NCBI RefSeq assembly: GCF_037975245.1
Contig: NC_092583.1
Span: forward strand, 11,551,764-11,615,763
Source: Apostichopus japonicus
Taxonomy: Eukaryota; Echinodermata; Holothuroidea; Aspidochirotida; Stichopodidae
DNA: 64,000 bases
Direction: 5' to 3'
Shown here: one piece after another, positions 46,587 to 59,184 of the stretch
Position numbering within the stretch: the stretch's first letter is position 1
How the letters are laid out: each line of letters opens with the position of its first letter
Program-made: the position numbers and the translations under genes
Notes under the pieces: generated by a model
The model's database searches: none
What the model was told of the DNA's origin: nothing
Seen by the model: the letters and a program-made list of their open reading frames with translations, nothing else

Positions 46587-46605
46587 TTGTCAAATAGAAA
46601 TCATT

Positions 46606-46909
46606 GCTGATAATATCTAGTAAACTGGTTGTCGTTCTTAAAGTTAGACATATACCGTATGGTGTGTGTTAGTGTTCCGCAACTGCCAAGAATGCAGTTT
46701 GGCGTCGGTCTTATACGGGCTATTATGGGATACGTGTTTTATTTTTCCTGTCACGATACCTTTTCAAAGGGCACCTTTACAGGAGTGTTAAGCTTTCAGT
46801 TCCGGTGGAGTTGGTTGAAATTGTATATATATATAGCTGATAATATCTAGTAAACTGGTTGTCGTCCTTAAAGTTAGACATATACCTTATGGTGTGTGTT
46901 AGTGTTCCG

Positions 46910-46910
<1 letters not shown>
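46606..46910. repeat. 75-bp duplication upstream of the gene 3 promoter
   Basis: 46606-46680 recurs at 46836-46910 with two differences. The second copy is enclosed by (TA)n tracts. Confidence 0.9.
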
Positions 46911-46946
<36 letters not shown>

Positions 46947-47006
46947 CCTCTGGACAAAAAATCAGATTTCACATTCTGTTTTAGATTCTCTTTATAGTTG
47001 TAATAC

Positions 47007-48018
47007 TGTAGCGCCCCCAACGGGTTTAAACTTGCCGAGCGGCCGTGCGTTCGATAGGGCCGCTGTCGGCCACCCTATGTCAGGATGAATGTGGGGCAAC
47101 TACAAGTTGAGACACACTGAACCAATAAACACACGAACAAATAAATTGCTTTTTAAGCTTCTAATACATTTAATACAAAAACCTTTGCCTTCTACACTTG
47201 GGCAGGTGTCTATAAAAACCAAATTAAATAATACATGAGGTCAACTCAGTGACCTCCAAAAATAAGGTAGTAAGGTGATAAATAAGGACCAATATTCAGT
47301 TAATAACATACAAATCCACATAAATTCCAGCTTATAATTTACATAAATGATAACGATACGTCCGTGGCCAAACGTATAATTACGAGTCCTAAATTTACAA
47401 TACGTAGGCGTTGCCTCGGGGAAAATTCAACCCGAATTAAAGTCACCCCCGCGCCACAAACATAAGAATAACCCCGCAGGGTGCGGCGATAATATCGACC
47501 GTGTTCCCAACCTTTTAGTAAATTTAGATGTAATAATTTAAAGGGATTCTGACAAACGGGGAAATACGCCTACAATATTATAAGAAATAGGACTCGGACT
47601 TGCCTAAACTATAAAAGAACATTTAACTTACTTCTTACTTAACGAACTGACCAACGGACCTCACTAGGCAGCAGCAAACACCAAAAAATGGAACACACTA
47701 TAGAACCCAAAATAGCAAGTGCCCTAACTTAACACAAAAACTGAATCGAAACATTGAAACTTCGCGTGGCTCGAACATTCCACATAGCTACGGAGGGACC
47801 AGACTATTGTCACGAGAGCTGGACAGCTGAAAGGGAGACGGAAACAAAAGGTATAAATTAATATGAAACTACAACAACTCACTTAACATATAAAAAGATA
47901 TTAGATAAAACAGACCCCCAGAGAACAATAAAACAATACACACAAACAGGACAACTACTCCAGCAGTAATGCCACCTATGTACGGAGGCGTTTACGTGGC
48001 GCTCCCCTGGGCGTAACA
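47007..48018 (-). mobile_element. Solo LTR (1012 bp)
   Basis: Reads TGTTACGCCC...GGGGGCGCTACA on the minus strand and is flanked by the 4-bp duplication ATAC (47003-47006 and 48019-48022). It has TG...CA ends and no internal coding. The termini resemble Ty3/gypsy LTRs, but the family and orientation are inferred. Confidence 0.75.
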
Positions 48019-48022
48019 ATAC

Positions 48023-48956
48023 TTGTCTACATGTCTACAGCCGCAAAGAAAATATTCAATTTTGAAACAGCGCAGGACGAAAGAAACATCAAGTTGAAAT
48101 TTCTTGGATACATTCATGAATTATAATTCCACCCATTTATCGGGATTTTGTAATCAATGTTCACACATGTGCGATGTTAGGGACATTTTTACCTAAAGTA
48201 CTAAAGTACTTTGCAAGTATTACTCTAAAGCTGACAGAAGCTGATCAAGTCATCGATAAAACACGTAGTTGAAAGATAAAGCTATAGGTTCTGGAAAGGC
48301 CAGAGATATGCTAAAGCGCCTTCGGCCCATTACACAACTTGTTGACGCCCCCCGCCTCCTCCCCGGCCACAAGCTCACGTAGCCAGTTCTGTATACTGCC
48401 ATGAATCGTATTGACTCATACAACATATCTCTTCATTTACAGAAATAAAAAGAAATATTCCGTACTATTGTGCTCTCGGGAATAACAGTTATCATGTCAT
48501 ATATCAGACAGGTTCATGGACCGTACATGTATATATAATTTGAAATCCATTCCCTCCTAAGGAAATGTTGGTAATTGGGGGTAATTCAGTCATACCAAAA
48601 TAAGCTGCAAACTCGTTTTCTTTTCTTTTCCTATTTCCCGTATTGGCTCCAAATGTTCTCTATGAGTTTTGACATGATTTCCTGAAGCAGGCTGGTTCTA
48701 CGGGCGCTTAAGGCACATGGAACGCTGGTCGACCATCATTATGCTAAAGAACATGTGAATTTAAGCAACACATGCTATAACGCTCATATAGCCTATGTGA
48801 AAATGGGTTGCAATGCAACGTACGTGCACGACTGATGAACAAAAACCCATCTATGTCTTGCTTACATCTGGCGAAAGAAAAGGAGGGAAGAAAACTAGAC
48901 AAACAGAGAGATAGCCTTCACAGAAACAGAAGACTATGTTCTAAACATAACATATG

Positions 48957-49007
<51 letters not shown>

Positions 49008-49034
49008 AATGTGTGTGTCAGTGTGTGTGGGTGA
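48023..49034. other. Intergenic, no gene recognised
   Basis: No coding signal. A (TA)n with a TTTA interruption lies near 48958-49008, followed by GTGTGTGTCAGTGTG. Confidence 0.6.
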
Positions 49035-49190
49035 TATTTCGAGTTGGTTAGCATCATGTTTGATATGTAGAGTAAGGCAAAATGTGTCACAAATATGGAA
49101 CTAGAATTTTTTGACACAGGTGACAATCGCATCAGTACAGTGGAATAACGACCTTCCTTTCCGGTTTAGAATCCCTGCACATACAACCAG

Positions 49191-49263
49191 CGTCGATAGC
49201 CTAGTGGTTAGGGTGTCCGCGTACAAACCGGGAGGCCCAGGTTCGAATCCCGGTTGAGGCTAA
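49191..49263 (+). repeat. tRNA-like sequence, SINE head or tRNA pseudogene
   Basis: Box A TAGCCTAGTGG at 49197-49207 and box B GGTTCGAATCC at 49240-49250. Six of seven acceptor-arm positions can pair. The D-arm resembles tRNA-Asp/Glu. There is no clear canonical anticodon arm, so a functional tRNA is unlikely. Confidence 0.6.
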
Positions 49264-49552
49264 AAGTTGTTTCACTGTTCTGGATTTTCCAACTCACTTC
49301 GATTTCAATTATACATATATTCATTTCCTTTTGTCGTTTACCTACATTTTATTAACAATGCTGTTCAAAGTTTCTCTTTCGAGTTCCGGCTTTAGGAATC
49401 ACAAATGAATTCGAGTTGGTTAGCATCATGTTTGATCTCCAGAGTAAGGCAAATATGTCAGAAAAGCAGAACTAGTATTGTTCAATTCAGGTGACAAACG
49501 CCTACAGTGGAATTACGACCTTCCTTACAGGTTTCGAACCTCTGGACATACA

Positions 49553-49627
49553 ATCATCGTCCATGGTCTAGTGGTTAGGGTGTCAGCACATAAAGCGGGA
49601 TTCCCGGCATCGAATCCCGGTGGAGGC
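49553..49627 (+). repeat. tRNA-like sequence (eroded second copy)
   Basis: Box A TGGTCTAGTGG at 49564 and box B-like gcatcgaatcc at 49607. It lies 367 bp from the copy at 49191, and the flanks on both sides are also duplicated. Confidence 0.55.
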
Positions 49628-52600
49628 TGGAAGTTTTTGCACTGTTCTGAATTTTCCAACTCATTACGTTTCCGACTTTCTCTAGGACTTTGACTGCTAT
49701 TTCATGACAAATTGCATTGGAAAACCGACTATCCAGGTGTTTCTTCTCCAAAATCGTTCGTTTTAATTTATATCTTGTGCCTGCCTAACTTTTCTGGGCC
49801 TCAAGTTACTCTTCTTTTTTTTCTCCAGGGAGTTACATCTTTCATTCAGTGCACTGGTGTTATGGGCGTGCTTTACCTCTTGCATGTTCACCAAACCACA
49901 TTTACTGATGACGTCATCTCTACGTCATTGCCCTTGTAACAGTGCACGCGAGTACCTGGTCCGGATACCGGACTGAGGTATCCGACTGATACTGGTCAGA
50001 GGTTGAAACACCGTTGTTAGGGGACCATCGCTTCTCATCCCCGTTCCAATAGCGCAGTTTTTTATTGTTTTGCCGTAACATTGCGTTACCTATTATATTC
50101 CTATCATTACAATCATCGCAAGGGCCCAGCTCTACGACACCATCCAGTTCATTGACTTCAGACTCAGTCTTAAAAGATAAGTTATTTCTTTCTATCTGGC
50201 GCCTTAAGTTAACTGTATCTTTGTTATTCACTTTGTACCATTCACCTTTATTATCCATATTATTTATAGAATATAGAATATCATTATTCAAAATACCATC
50301 CGAAACCTCGTCCATCTTTTATGCGTTAACACCCTTGGAAACTCTTTCCGTCGGAAACGAATTATGTCGTTTCCGTAACAATTGCAAAGAACCTAGGCAC
50401 GAAAACCAAACAGCCGAACAACTGATCCGCTCTCAACCCCAGTCCCCGTGCATCGAGATTGTGACTGTGTGATCATCGTCGGGTGTGTGTATCATGATTC
50501 CCCTCGAAAGGGAACAGATAGGCTACAACACATGGTCTTAGCGAAAAGGCCGAGAAGCGATGAATTGGTTTCATTGTGTAGTTCTTTAACACTGTCTCGC
50601 AGCTCATCAATGGCATTGGAGAAGTCATCCTACGGACTTCGAACACTTTCAGGAATGTCTCTTTGAGCCTCTGGATTTTTGTTCACAGAGAGTGAATGGA
50701 GCTTGACCTGCGACTGTTGTCCATGTCAGATTCCGAGTCATCATCTTTGCGCTGTGTTAGGACAGAGCTTAGGCGCTGAGAGGCGAACTCTTGACGTTTT
50801 TTTTTTCTGGCCTATACTTTCTTTTGGTCGTCCTGCCGGCATTTCTTCCTTGTGAAAGGGTAGTATACAGCCAAGGCTTCGAGTTTCAGAATATATAGAT
50901 ATATTTAAGTTACTAGCGGCCCTCTCTGCCTTATTTTGTGTTGGAGTTCTACCTGCAACCGATCATCAGTGACCTATATATTATGTAAATACGTACTTGC
51001 TAACGCCAGTACTGGGGCCTTACTTTACTAAACGGTTAATTGAGTTTTCTGCACGCACACTGTCTTACAAAAGTATTACAAGGAGGGACCTGCCCATACT
51101 AGATCGATGATAAATATGGAATAAATTTTACGTGCATTAAGAAAAGAAAGAAGGGGTGATGGCAAATGTCAACCGTGAATGGATGAGACGTAATATAACG
51201 TAAGGCCTAGTCTAAGCTAACGTTAGGCCAATATAGCCTAACTTAGACGTAATTATATATTGGTTGGTGATATTCATCGTTGGTTTAAATTAGGGCTTAG
51301 TTTCCGTTGGCGTATACGTTTACATATTGTATGCTTAATTACAATATATGCCAAACAAATGTGAGCCTCATCTCATGATGTAGGCCCAAGTTAGTGTGTA
51401 ACTTCTGAGGGAAAGCAAGCAATCGTAATTAAGCAAGCCTAGGGAGTACAGCGGCCTTGAAATTTCTCACTGCCGATCAGAATAATTTCTGTGGCTGGCC
51501 AGAAGTTCAGAATAGTTTCCGATTTTCATCAACGGATTTCAATCGTAAAAGGGTGACATGTATAGCCGTTGGACTTTATCGAAGCGCTCAGGCGAAGTTA
51601 TATGTTTTGCCGTTGGCTTAACTTAGAATCACGATAGGCTTATTTCAACTTTGACGTTGGCTATCTTAATATAAACAAATTTGGCACACAATAAATACTT
51701 AATTAATTATAATTGTTATCCCATAGATCTAAAGTTAGTGTCTATGTATCTTTCGTTTTTGTAGTCGCTCACCTGTTGACCAAGTTTTGACACCGACGTG
51801 ACCACGACGGAGGTTTGTGAACCGTTGTTGTTTTAAGTACACCTATGTCACAGGCTTGGAACAGACAAGACATGATTGTGCGATTGATCAAAGGATTGTC
51901 AAGTATTTGCTTAAGCTGAACTCATTGCTTCCCACGGCAAGTCTGTTTTGCCTGTGTGGAAAAGCAATAAGCACGATTGACTAACGTTCGTTGTAGAGTA
52001 ACGTAGGCCTAGGATAGTCCCTGAAGAGTAGAACGACATTAGCACTAACGTCGTATCCCGAAGGTACTTAGTACTAGGCCGAATCAGCTCTTTAAAATCC
52101 TTTAGGGCCTGCAAGTCTGCAATAGTAATAAAGTAAGCAGTAATGTTAGTAGTTGTAGTACCACTAGTTATAATACCAATTTCTGTATTGAAAGTGTCAC
52201 TGTGCTCAAACCTATTTAGGAAGTATTCATTTTCCATTTTTGGTTTTTATGAAATCATAACCTTTCCTAGTCAAACTAGGGTTTGTGCCTATTATCGTGG
52301 GCGTTTCACAAGTAAACCATTATGTGAAAAGGAAAGCTTGTGCACGTCTCATATTTGGTATCTGGGTATAACACGTTGAATACAAGCAGGCTTTTCTGGT
52401 AAATATGAATATCATTCAGGGTCCAAATGAAAGAAAAAAGAAAATGATACACAGGTTAGCTCAAAGACACCTTACGCAAACCTTGTATGAGGTTTGCTGG
52501 TATACCATTTTGAGTACATTCTAGTAGTCAAATAAGGAAACTTTGTTGGTAAGATATCTCACGATGAAGGCGAACTACATGGTGCATCATAACACTGACA

Positions 52601-54862
52601 GTTGTCGTTAGCTATTATGGCACATGTGTGTACGTGTGCTTGTGACAAGTAGCTTATAAACACAATAAATCAATGATGGAAGCTTGTAATTCTTTCATAG
52701 TTGGCATATGGATGCACTATGATTGGTTGATGTGCTCTAAGTTGCTTTTTTCTTTTTCTTTTAATAGAGGTAATTTTGAATTAGCAGACGTTCAAAAGAC
52801 GTTTAAACACTTTAACTAAAGAGAGGATGCTTCTATTTCTTTTATCTGTATTCTATATGTGAAAGTTACATGTGATTTGGGTTCAGCTGAGATCAATATG
52901 TCAAAAGAATGTAAACATGATACCTCAAGAAAGATAACTTGAATCCACCTCAGATTAGGTTTTTAGTGAACCAAAATTAGTGCTAGATCACTATTGTTTT
53001 TGTTAAGGGTCAAAAGTCATTTGCAGTCAAAAGTCAACAACGATTAAATCGTGACAATCTCGTTAACAAATCTCAAGATGGGGAACTTGGACAGATCTGA
53101 TGTTAAATATGCCCATGAATAAGATTGGGTACATATCAGTGGAAGTTGGTGGTCAACATATATCACTGTGATTACATCTTTGTCACCTTTACATGTGTCT
53201 GTCTGTTTTCCTACGTCAGATGTGTTCAAACGCGCAATGTACAGCATGTCCAAATCATTAGAAATAGTGATTGTATATCATCACAACCAGTATGAATGTT
53301 TGTATTGTAAATCGCCTGGAACCATTCAGTAATGTTACTTTGATTATCATCTTGTATCTATCTTTAAGCCTAGATAAGGCCTAAGTATTTGCTGTCACCG
53401 TATAAGGCTTGTGTATCGTCGCCTCGGTCCGTCGGGATCTTTTGGTCGAAGGGACTTCTTCAAAATGTGTAATAAATGATAGACTAACTAAGCTAGTTAA
53501 ATGCTTAAATAAAACTCTTCTTTATGCGATAATTATAACAGTTAAACTGTACATCGATTAGAGTTATAGATCAAAAGATGGTTTACAAATCTCATCTTAA
53601 ACAAAACGTCCTGGTTCTGGCGTAGTGACAAAATCCGATTTGGGCCAAATTGAGTGAAATATTACCTATTTCGAGGGTGAAGAATCGCTTGAGCCGGGCA
53701 AGAAGTTTTAAAATTGTCTAGTCTTTTAGCTACTACTGACTGGATTTGGACGAATGTCCTTTCCCGTTTTCACATAGGGCCTACTGACGAGTGCTACATT
53801 CGTCATAACCACTCAGTAACACAACCTGCGTTTTGGCATAACGACGAATATTACCCTTTGGAACAAGCCACCAACTAACCAACTGACTGCATTTTGAGAA
53901 ACAGCCCAGGACTATGGAAGGTGGTATCTTCATTATTTCCACCTCATCTTTTCATTGATTAATGCAACTGGAGCACATAGTTTAATAACTGGGCTGTGTT
54001 GGTAACGCAATTACGCTTGCAGGTACCTAGGTATCCCCTGGGTCTACCAGTAGGCTAAAAAGCAGAGACTGTACCATCTAGCCTATCTGCTGTATCTGGT
54101 CAGATGGAGTATGTTCTAATTAAGTATGTCTCATAGGCCGGATAAAGACATGCGAATAATCTATTGCTCATAAGAAGGGGCAAAACTGTCCCGGTCCACA
54201 TATTACATAATATGCCTACTAACATATTGCTACATCTCTTTCAACATAGAGATTCACAGAAAGTTCGGCTATCCAAGACCCATGGCAACTAGTAAATGTG
54301 TAGAATTGCATCATATGATCTAAGCATAGCTCGATTAGGGGACACTTTGTACAACTAAAAAACAATGTGTATGCATTACAGTGACGGGTAATGTTCGATA
54401 GCATCATAAACATTCATAATAAAACTAAATAAATATCCCAGTGTGGGTTCTTGTTAGACCAATAACTAAAAGTAATTTCAATACTCTCATATCACCTCAA
54501 AGAAGGTTACATCATAACGATACACACATAAGATGCTAATGGTTGTGGGCCTTTTTAAGTGCTATAATCAACCCTATAAACATACTATGAAACAACAGAT
54601 CACAATAATAATGACTTCACCTGTAGACTCCTTATAGCCGTTACAGATTCATAATGTTCAATTAATAAATACATTATGTGTGCTTTCGGCCATCACAGGA
54701 GATCGAAATAATAAATATAACAAACTTATATACACTTTATGAGGGCTGCTATTATGTGTGCACTCTGCCAGTGTACATTCACAACTAGAGTACACTAGAA
54801 ATGCACAATGAAAATGAAAAGACTCCTGAGGTTTGTGACAAAGTTAAAAGATAAACTCTTAC

Positions 54863-55035
54863 CAGTTTGAAAATTAATACAATTAATTTATAATAATCCT
54901 GTTCAGCTGGTTCATATTGCAGATTTACGGCAGTTTGGAGTGTCATGAAAGAGTTGCTTGCAAACTTGGGCGTTTCAATCAACTTTTCAATTTTTAGTAC
55001 AAAGAGAAACTGTGACAGAAATTTGTTGTCCCACC
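54863..55035 (-). CDS. Candidate internal exon of an unknown gene in S3
   Basis: The copy of 35264-35436, with the same acceptor, donor and open frame. Its conservation may only reflect the recent duplication. Confidence 0.28.
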
Positions 55036-57871
55036 CTACAAGACAAGATTTACTCAAGACCCGGCCACACATCCTCAAGGAAGTAGACAAACTGTCTTTT
55101 TAGACTTTTAACTTATTCCACCATATATTACAGATGAATTACAAATCTCTCTACACTTAAATAAAACAAAGCCTGGCCTTTTAGTATTGGATTCGAAGAG
55201 ACAAAACAGATTAACCACCGAATACTTGGATTAACATAAGAGTAACACTTACCACAAAAGGCTTAATTGGGGCTTGTTAGCCAACCAATGAGCACAAGGG
55301 AACAGTGTCCTCTTCTTAGCAGGAATTAGTCCAGCAAATACTGAGGGTAATGTACACATGGTCACTGACTCTGTGAGCATTACTATCAGATGGAACAACA
55401 AGGAAATGAGAGCAAATGGAAAATAAAACAAAAATGAAGAAGAAAGGTATACCATACAGGGGGACAAAACTATTGACACTACTATTGGGAAATATTAGGG
55501 TGCTACACAGAATTTCATACACGATAGCATAAATCGTGAAAACCGAATGGCCAATTGGTCAACAATATTATACGTGAATAGTAAGTAGTCTAGTGGTATG
55601 GTTGCAGTACATTCCATGCTTGTACTTGTTGCGTGAGTAGCTTTAGACACTGAGCAGAACGGTAACGCTGTTTCTCTAGTGAATCGGTGTTACAGTTTCG
55701 GTACATTCAATAAGAGCTATATAAAAGAGGAAACAGGTGGTGTAAGTCAGGACCATGAAGACCATTGGTGTTATTTGTATAAAGATGATGTAGAAATCAC
55801 TAAAATGTTAAATTTGACCGCAAGGACAACAATACCTAGACCTAGATTAAATGATTTAAGCCGTTCTAAATTTTAGCCTAACCATATCTTAGAATTAACG
55901 GTAAGGAATCCCAAAACCATCATATGAACTTCATACAACGGAGATCCTTGCGATTAACATATCCCTATATCTAAGACCATTATCTTGCACGGTACGAGAG
56001 TAACTTGGGTTCTAAAGGTCGTGGCGTTGAGCTACCTTTTTGCTAATGTGTGATGTCATAGTGCCACTTGGGATGGTGTGGGAGGGGGGGGGGTTAATAT
56101 AGTTTAATTCTCTTGGTTTTGCTGGCACATACTCAATGTGAATGTAAACAGTACCATAAACAAATACAAGTATTATGGCAAATTAAAACATCAAAACACG
56201 AGCTCGTTCTACTTTAGACTTCCTCCAGTCTTCAGTTTCATAAAAATGTAATAACTCCCTGAAGAAATACGGCTGTTCTTAGCTTTTGACGGCGTTGCTT
56301 ATCACAAGCATCACGCTGGCCTAAATCATAACTACCTTTTTCTGGCTTAGTAATACCTAGTTACAGAGTTAAAGGTTACATCTTTTTACATGGAACTTTG
56401 GAAGGTTCTAAGCATAGTTTCTTTTTTTCTTAAGTAGTTACTGTGCTTCAGAAGACGGGGAAGGGGAAGGCGCGTTTAGACAGGATGGATGTTTTCGTCC
56501 ACAGGCTGAGAACTCCAGTGTCCTAGGGGAAGTTACACCAGACCTCTTAGGGATATTAACCAATTCAGACCATGGACACACAAACCAAGTGAACTTCACC
56601 AAACTGAAACACCTTCATCCCTGGTTTCAATACATTGGCATTGTGAACCCTTAAAGTTGCTCGACAAAAGAAAGGTGAAGGCACTTTTTTTTTGTCCAAA
56701 AGCAAAAGCTTCCAAAACGTTTGAAGAATACTTATAAACTATTGTCAGAGACGTTTCACATTTGACCAAAAAAAACATTAATTTAATAAGAAGAATTACA
56801 CACAATTTTCCTTGGTCCGTGTGCTTCATACAAGTTACGACTTAACAGATTACGACACTGGACTTATTAGTTTTGAACTGAATCATGTGTTTTCGCATTA
56901 GTATGGATTGATGGATATTATGCGAACTTCGTCATTATTGATGTTAATGTATTTTCAAATGGTACAATGAGAGTTGTGAAATATTGAGTCGATACAAGTT
57001 GAATGCTTTTAGGAGTAATTTTGATCAATTCATTCATTAAATTATTTAAAATGTAACGAAAACGACAAGATGTTTCGATCGTTGAAATATATTTGTCAAT
57101 AAACCATAGAATATTTCTGACTCGTTAGTATTTAGTAATATTTTATAAACAGACGGTTACGAGCAAAAATGTTTATATTCATCATATTAACCATGATGCA
57201 TTCCAATTACGTCATGTATTTGTCCATCCACTTGGCTTCAGAACGTCTACTAGGAAGATTTTATAAAAAATATCATATTGTATCACTTTAGAAGTGATAA
57301 ATAATAAAAAAACCTATAACACACCAACGATGCAAGACTTGAGATACATCATTAAAGACACGGCGCCTGCCAATATACTAGTAAAGAGCTTTATAAGGAT
57401 CCACACTTTACACCAGAGAGTATCCAACCCATCATGCCACGCAAATTGACTTCCTAAACAATTTTAGGCCCAGTTTCTAACTCGGTGAAGACAGCACCTG
57501 AATGGATAAATGAGGAAGAGAATACATTCATAAGTACAGCTAAGTGTTTGACAATAACTGTAGCAAATAAAAAGAGGATAGCAGTCATTATTATGAGTGA
57601 TTACCGTACTTGTTAAAATAGCTATTGTTTGCAACTTTATAGCTTAAATAAACTCTCCTTTGAAGATAGAAGCTAATAAATATATTTTAAAACCATAACA
57701 AGGGCATGCTAGAATATCGAAGTTTGCACACCTTTCGATGTCAGGCAAAACTTCACAGAGAATAACAGGAAATCACTTTTTGAAAAACATGTAGCAATTT
57801 CAGTCCACATTGGCGAGTTGGAATAACGCAAATGGAATTTAATTATGGCTGTCGAAAGTAAACTAAGTTTT

Positions 57872-58311
57872 CTAACCTTTGCAAATATCTTTCATGCTAA
57901 GGCAGTCCACGAATGGATCTTGTACTGGCTGTGTCTCAAATGTATAGTCGATACTGGCAGCAGGATTTTTCGCCAATTCGAAGCACATGAATGGAACTTC
58001 ATGACAAATGAGGCCAGATAAATCCACCTGGAAGTCCATCTCTTTAAAGACGAGATTATCACCAGTATTTAGAGTTTGGTTATCTTGTACAGCTGTCAAG
58101 ATCTGTGGCTGCTCGTTAACGCGTCTTCTTTTCCCCTTGGTGTTTTTAGAGAAGAAAGTTTTGACTTGCCATAAGTCCTCTCCAACTACCGTTGTCGTCA
58201 ACTGTTTATTTGTGGTAGCCTTTAGTTTGACTGTCGTTTGGGTGTTGTTGGTATTTTCCGCAATGATCTCAGGACTTATTAGTTTTGCGTGTAGCTTAGT
58301 AAAGACAACTC
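57872..58311 (-). CDS. Gene 4 repeat domain copy 3 exon
   Basis: 440 nt including the stop, almost identical to gene 3. Confidence 0.83.
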
Positions 58312-59113
58312 CTGTAACAAGATAAGAAAAGCATAGATTACCAAAACCTTCTTGGAATTTTCAGAACTTGTTTAGAATGATCCGATTTTGTTTCTCGTCT
58401 TTTGTTTACATATATATCTTTAACTCCCCCTTTCCTACCAAAAACTATCAACATAAGTCTAATACATACAGTTGCAAAACGACCATCGTTTTACAAACCG
58501 ATGTTGCTTCCAACACTGAGCCATCTTTTCATGCCCTCACCATACCCCAGTCTAGTAAAACAGTACTTACGTGACTGACATTCTTGTGCCTTGCAAAGCA
58601 CCAACGAATCTCGAGAAACGTCACCATGCCCTCCTTCCACAATAAGTGTAAATGCTGGATCAGGGGCGTCCCCTTTCGTGAATTCCATGCAAATGTAGTT
58701 CACGTCTTCCATACATCCAATAGTTCCATATTCAAATTCTGTCTCAATACCATCAATATCGAGAGGGTCACCATTGGCAATGTCAGTGGAACCTTCCGCG
58801 TCATTGAGGATTTGGGCCACCTCTCCAATGCGAGGACCATCACCCAAAGGATCGCTACTACCAAACAGTGATACACTCCAAAGATCGTCACCCTCTAGGT
58901 CACGTGTGTCATCCCTGAATGTGACGTCGATGTCGATAGATACAGGAGTTTCTTGGCCTGGAATTGGTCTCTCTCCAGTCAGTTCCCAGTTGAATGTCTC
59001 GGCAAACACTCCTTAAAGAAATAAATTGGGATTGGAAAACAAAACAAGGTATAAAAACACTTTATCTAAATGTTGGGTCTTTGTACGAGTAAAGTATCAT
59101 ATTAATTTACCTA

Positions 59114-59184
<71 letters not shown>

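Larger units (their letters stand above)
36275..46790 (-). repeat. Segmental duplication unit C
   Basis: Nearly identical to unit D over 36275-38810 and again over most of 40965-43700. It differs by PLE 2, a longer polypurine intron and the absence of the LINE and MITE found in D. Confidence 0.88.
49288..55865. repeat. Spacer S3 (segmental duplication, mosaic)
   Basis: S1-like from 49288 to about 53880, then nearly identical to S2 to the right end. It carries the same non-coding or undecided frames as S1 and S2. Confidence 0.85.

Noticed and set aside
49191-49263. Functional tRNA gene
   Set aside because: Promoter boxes are good but the anticodon arm does not fold cleanly and the sequence is part of a larger duplicated repeat.
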